The translations under genes were made by a program, and so were the position numbers. From the NCBI GenBank assembly GCA_947630775.1, contig CANRIY010000024.1:1-16845 (forward strand): a stretch of DNA of 16,845 nt, read 5' to 3'. Shown here piece after piece: positions 15,863-16,845 of the stretch (position 1 is the stretch's first letter; each line of letters opens with the position of its first letter). Source of the stretch: an uncultured Clostridia bacterium. Its GTDB lineage: Bacteria; Bacillota; Clostridia; Christensenellales; Borkfalkiaceae. The notes beneath the pieces were generated by a model. The model was given only the letters and a program-made list of their open reading frames with translations, was not told the origin of the DNA and did no database searches.

Positions 15863-16845
15863 TCAATTTTTGAGATAATTTTCGAGCAATCTTGCGGCTC
15901 CCTCAGTGAAGGCGCCGAGCTCTTCGGCATTGAGCTGACGGTAGTTCATGAGCGCCATAAAGTAGATCTGTTGGGCCGCCAGCGTCTGCGCTTCCTCCGC
16001 CGCTCCCTTCAAAGCATTGACGGCGGGAGACGCCGTATTTACGACGAGCGTAAGATCCTCGGGCGACTCCCCCATCCTATAGAAGGAATTCATTTCGGAC
16101 ATTCTGCGCATAAATTCGGAGACGTTGACGATCGCGGGGACCTGCCCGTCCCTGAGTTTTTCCGTCTTGACGGCGACAGATTTCCCTTCAAGCGCCTTTT
16201 TGAAGATCTCTTCGATCTCCGTGTCCGCGCCGCTCTCCTCTTTGAGCGCCCCCGCGACGTCCGCGTCGATCCGCAAAAAGCGGACGCGCTTGGGATTTTT
16301 ATACTCGATATAACTGATGAAATGCGGGTCGATGTAGGTATCGCACACGATCGCGTCGAGCCCCGCGGCCTTGAACATCTTGATATACTGCGCCTGCTTG
16401 CCGGGATCGGAAACGTAATATGCCGCCTGCGGCTCCTTGCCCTCTTTGGCGTCCTCGTCGCTCACCTCTTCGCCGAAAAAGCTCTCGAGCGGCCTGAACT
16501 CCCCGCCGAGATTTTTATAAATGATGATATCCTTGACTTTTTTGTAGAATTCGTCGTCCTTGATACAGCCGAATTTGACAAATGTGGAGATATCTTCCCA
16601 GCAGTTTTCATACTTTTCACGGTCGTTTCTGTAAAGTTCCGTGAGCTTGTCCGCGACTTTCTTTGTGATGTGCGCCGCGATCTTCTGCACCTGCCTGTCA
16701 TTTTGCAGGAAGGAACGCGAAACGTTGAGCGGGATATCGGGGCAGTCGATCACGCCGTTCAGGAGCATGAGGAACTCGGGGATCACTTCCTTGATGTTAT
16801 CGGCGATGTACACTTGGTTGCAATACAGTTTTACATGGCCGCGCT
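15863..16845 (-). CDS. htpG: Hsp90-family chaperone HtpG (partial, C-terminal half)
   Basis: The window holds the last 326 residues; the 5' part lies beyond the right edge. The frame is open to the edge and reads RGHVKLYCNQVYIADN, so the GTG at 16813 is an internal valine and not a start. Diagnostic Hsp90 sequence follows: VIPEFLMLLNGVIDCPDIPLNVSR with SFLQND, then the middle-domain end (KFGCIKDDEFYKKVKDI) and the C-terminal dimerisation domain (AAQQIYFMALMNYRQLNAEEL). The ATP-binding N-terminal domain is not visible. It is a cytosolic ATP-dependent protein-folding chaperone; family members have about 620-640 residues, so about half is shown. The region between it and the cold-shock promoter contains only a weak AT-rich dyad (TTGAAA-N5-TTTCAA). 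Confidence 0.96.
   Translation of the reverse strand, partial: RGHVKLYCNQVYIADNIKEVIPEFLMLLNGVIDCPDIPLNVSRSFLQNDRQVQKIAAHITKKVADKLTELYRNDREKYENCWEDISTFVKFGCIKDDEFYKKVKDIIIYKNLGGEFRPLESFFGEEVSDEDAKEGKEPQAAYYVSDPGKQAQYIKMFKAAGLDAIVCDTYIDPHFISYIEYKNPKRVRFLRIDADVAGALKEESGADTEIEEIFKKALEGKSVAVKTEKLRDGQVPAIVNVSEFMRRMSEMNSFYRMGESPEDLTLVVNTASPAVNALKGAAEEAQTLAAQQIYFMALMNYRQLNAEELGAFTEGAARLLENYLKN

Noticed and set aside
16811..16813. GTG as the start of a short HtpG-like protein
   Set aside because: The frame continues upstream to the edge with conserved Hsp90 sequence (VKLYCNQVYI), so the gene is simply cut by the window.

Overview
The window looks like a chromosomal segment from a Gram-positive member of the Bacillota, probably class Clostridia (inferred; genus not resolvable by eye). 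The grounds are strong AGGAGG-type ribosome binding sites, textbook sigma-A promoters (TTGACA/TATAAT, spacers of 16-18), many lipobox signal peptides, InlB-type B-repeats, a CotH-family protein, and moderately GC-rich coding sequence. No tRNA, rRNA, insertion sequence or CRISPR array was seen.

Left part (1-10142), minus strand: one long, tightly packed operon read right to left from a promoter at 10115-10142. Its order is a helical-repeat lipoprotein (10072-8504), a three-TM protein with a long acidic extracytoplasmic region (8496-6994), a MoxR-type AAA+ ATPase (6997-5921), a DUF58 protein (5917-5015), a BatA-like membrane protein with a VWA domain (5018-3168), a large membrane protein with two VWA domains and a glutamine-amidotransferase-like region (3181-509), and a lipoprotein with bacterial Ig-like (BIG2) domains that leaves the window (512-1). 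Genes abut or overlap by 4 to 14 bases. This is a MoxR/DUF58/VWA ('Bat' aerotolerance-like) locus, enlarged with two lipoproteins and a membrane scaffold candidate. It probably builds or remodels an envelope complex with the MoxR ATPase acting from the cytoplasm; the substrate is unknown.

Middle (10143-12350): a divergent promoter region and a plus-strand CotH-family lipoprotein with three InlB B-repeats, followed by a hairpin.

Right-middle (12295-14077), minus strand: two genes of unknown function (a four-TM coiled-coil protein and a 128-residue protein), visibly more AT-rich than their surroundings. Just upstream lies a highly structured RNA of about 195 nt with its own promoter and a UUCG-loop terminator ending about 20 nt before the first start codon. 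It could be a stand-alone small RNA or an attenuating leader, and is the best candidate here for something undescribed.

Right part (14176-16845), minus strand: a secreted tyrosine-phosphatase-like lipoprotein with a fibronectin-III-like domain, a cold-shock protein with a hairpin-bearing leader, and the C-terminal half of the Hsp90 chaperone HtpG entering from the right edge. Several start codons were set by promoter and ribosome-site positions; in two places the longest open frame would begin inside a -35 box.
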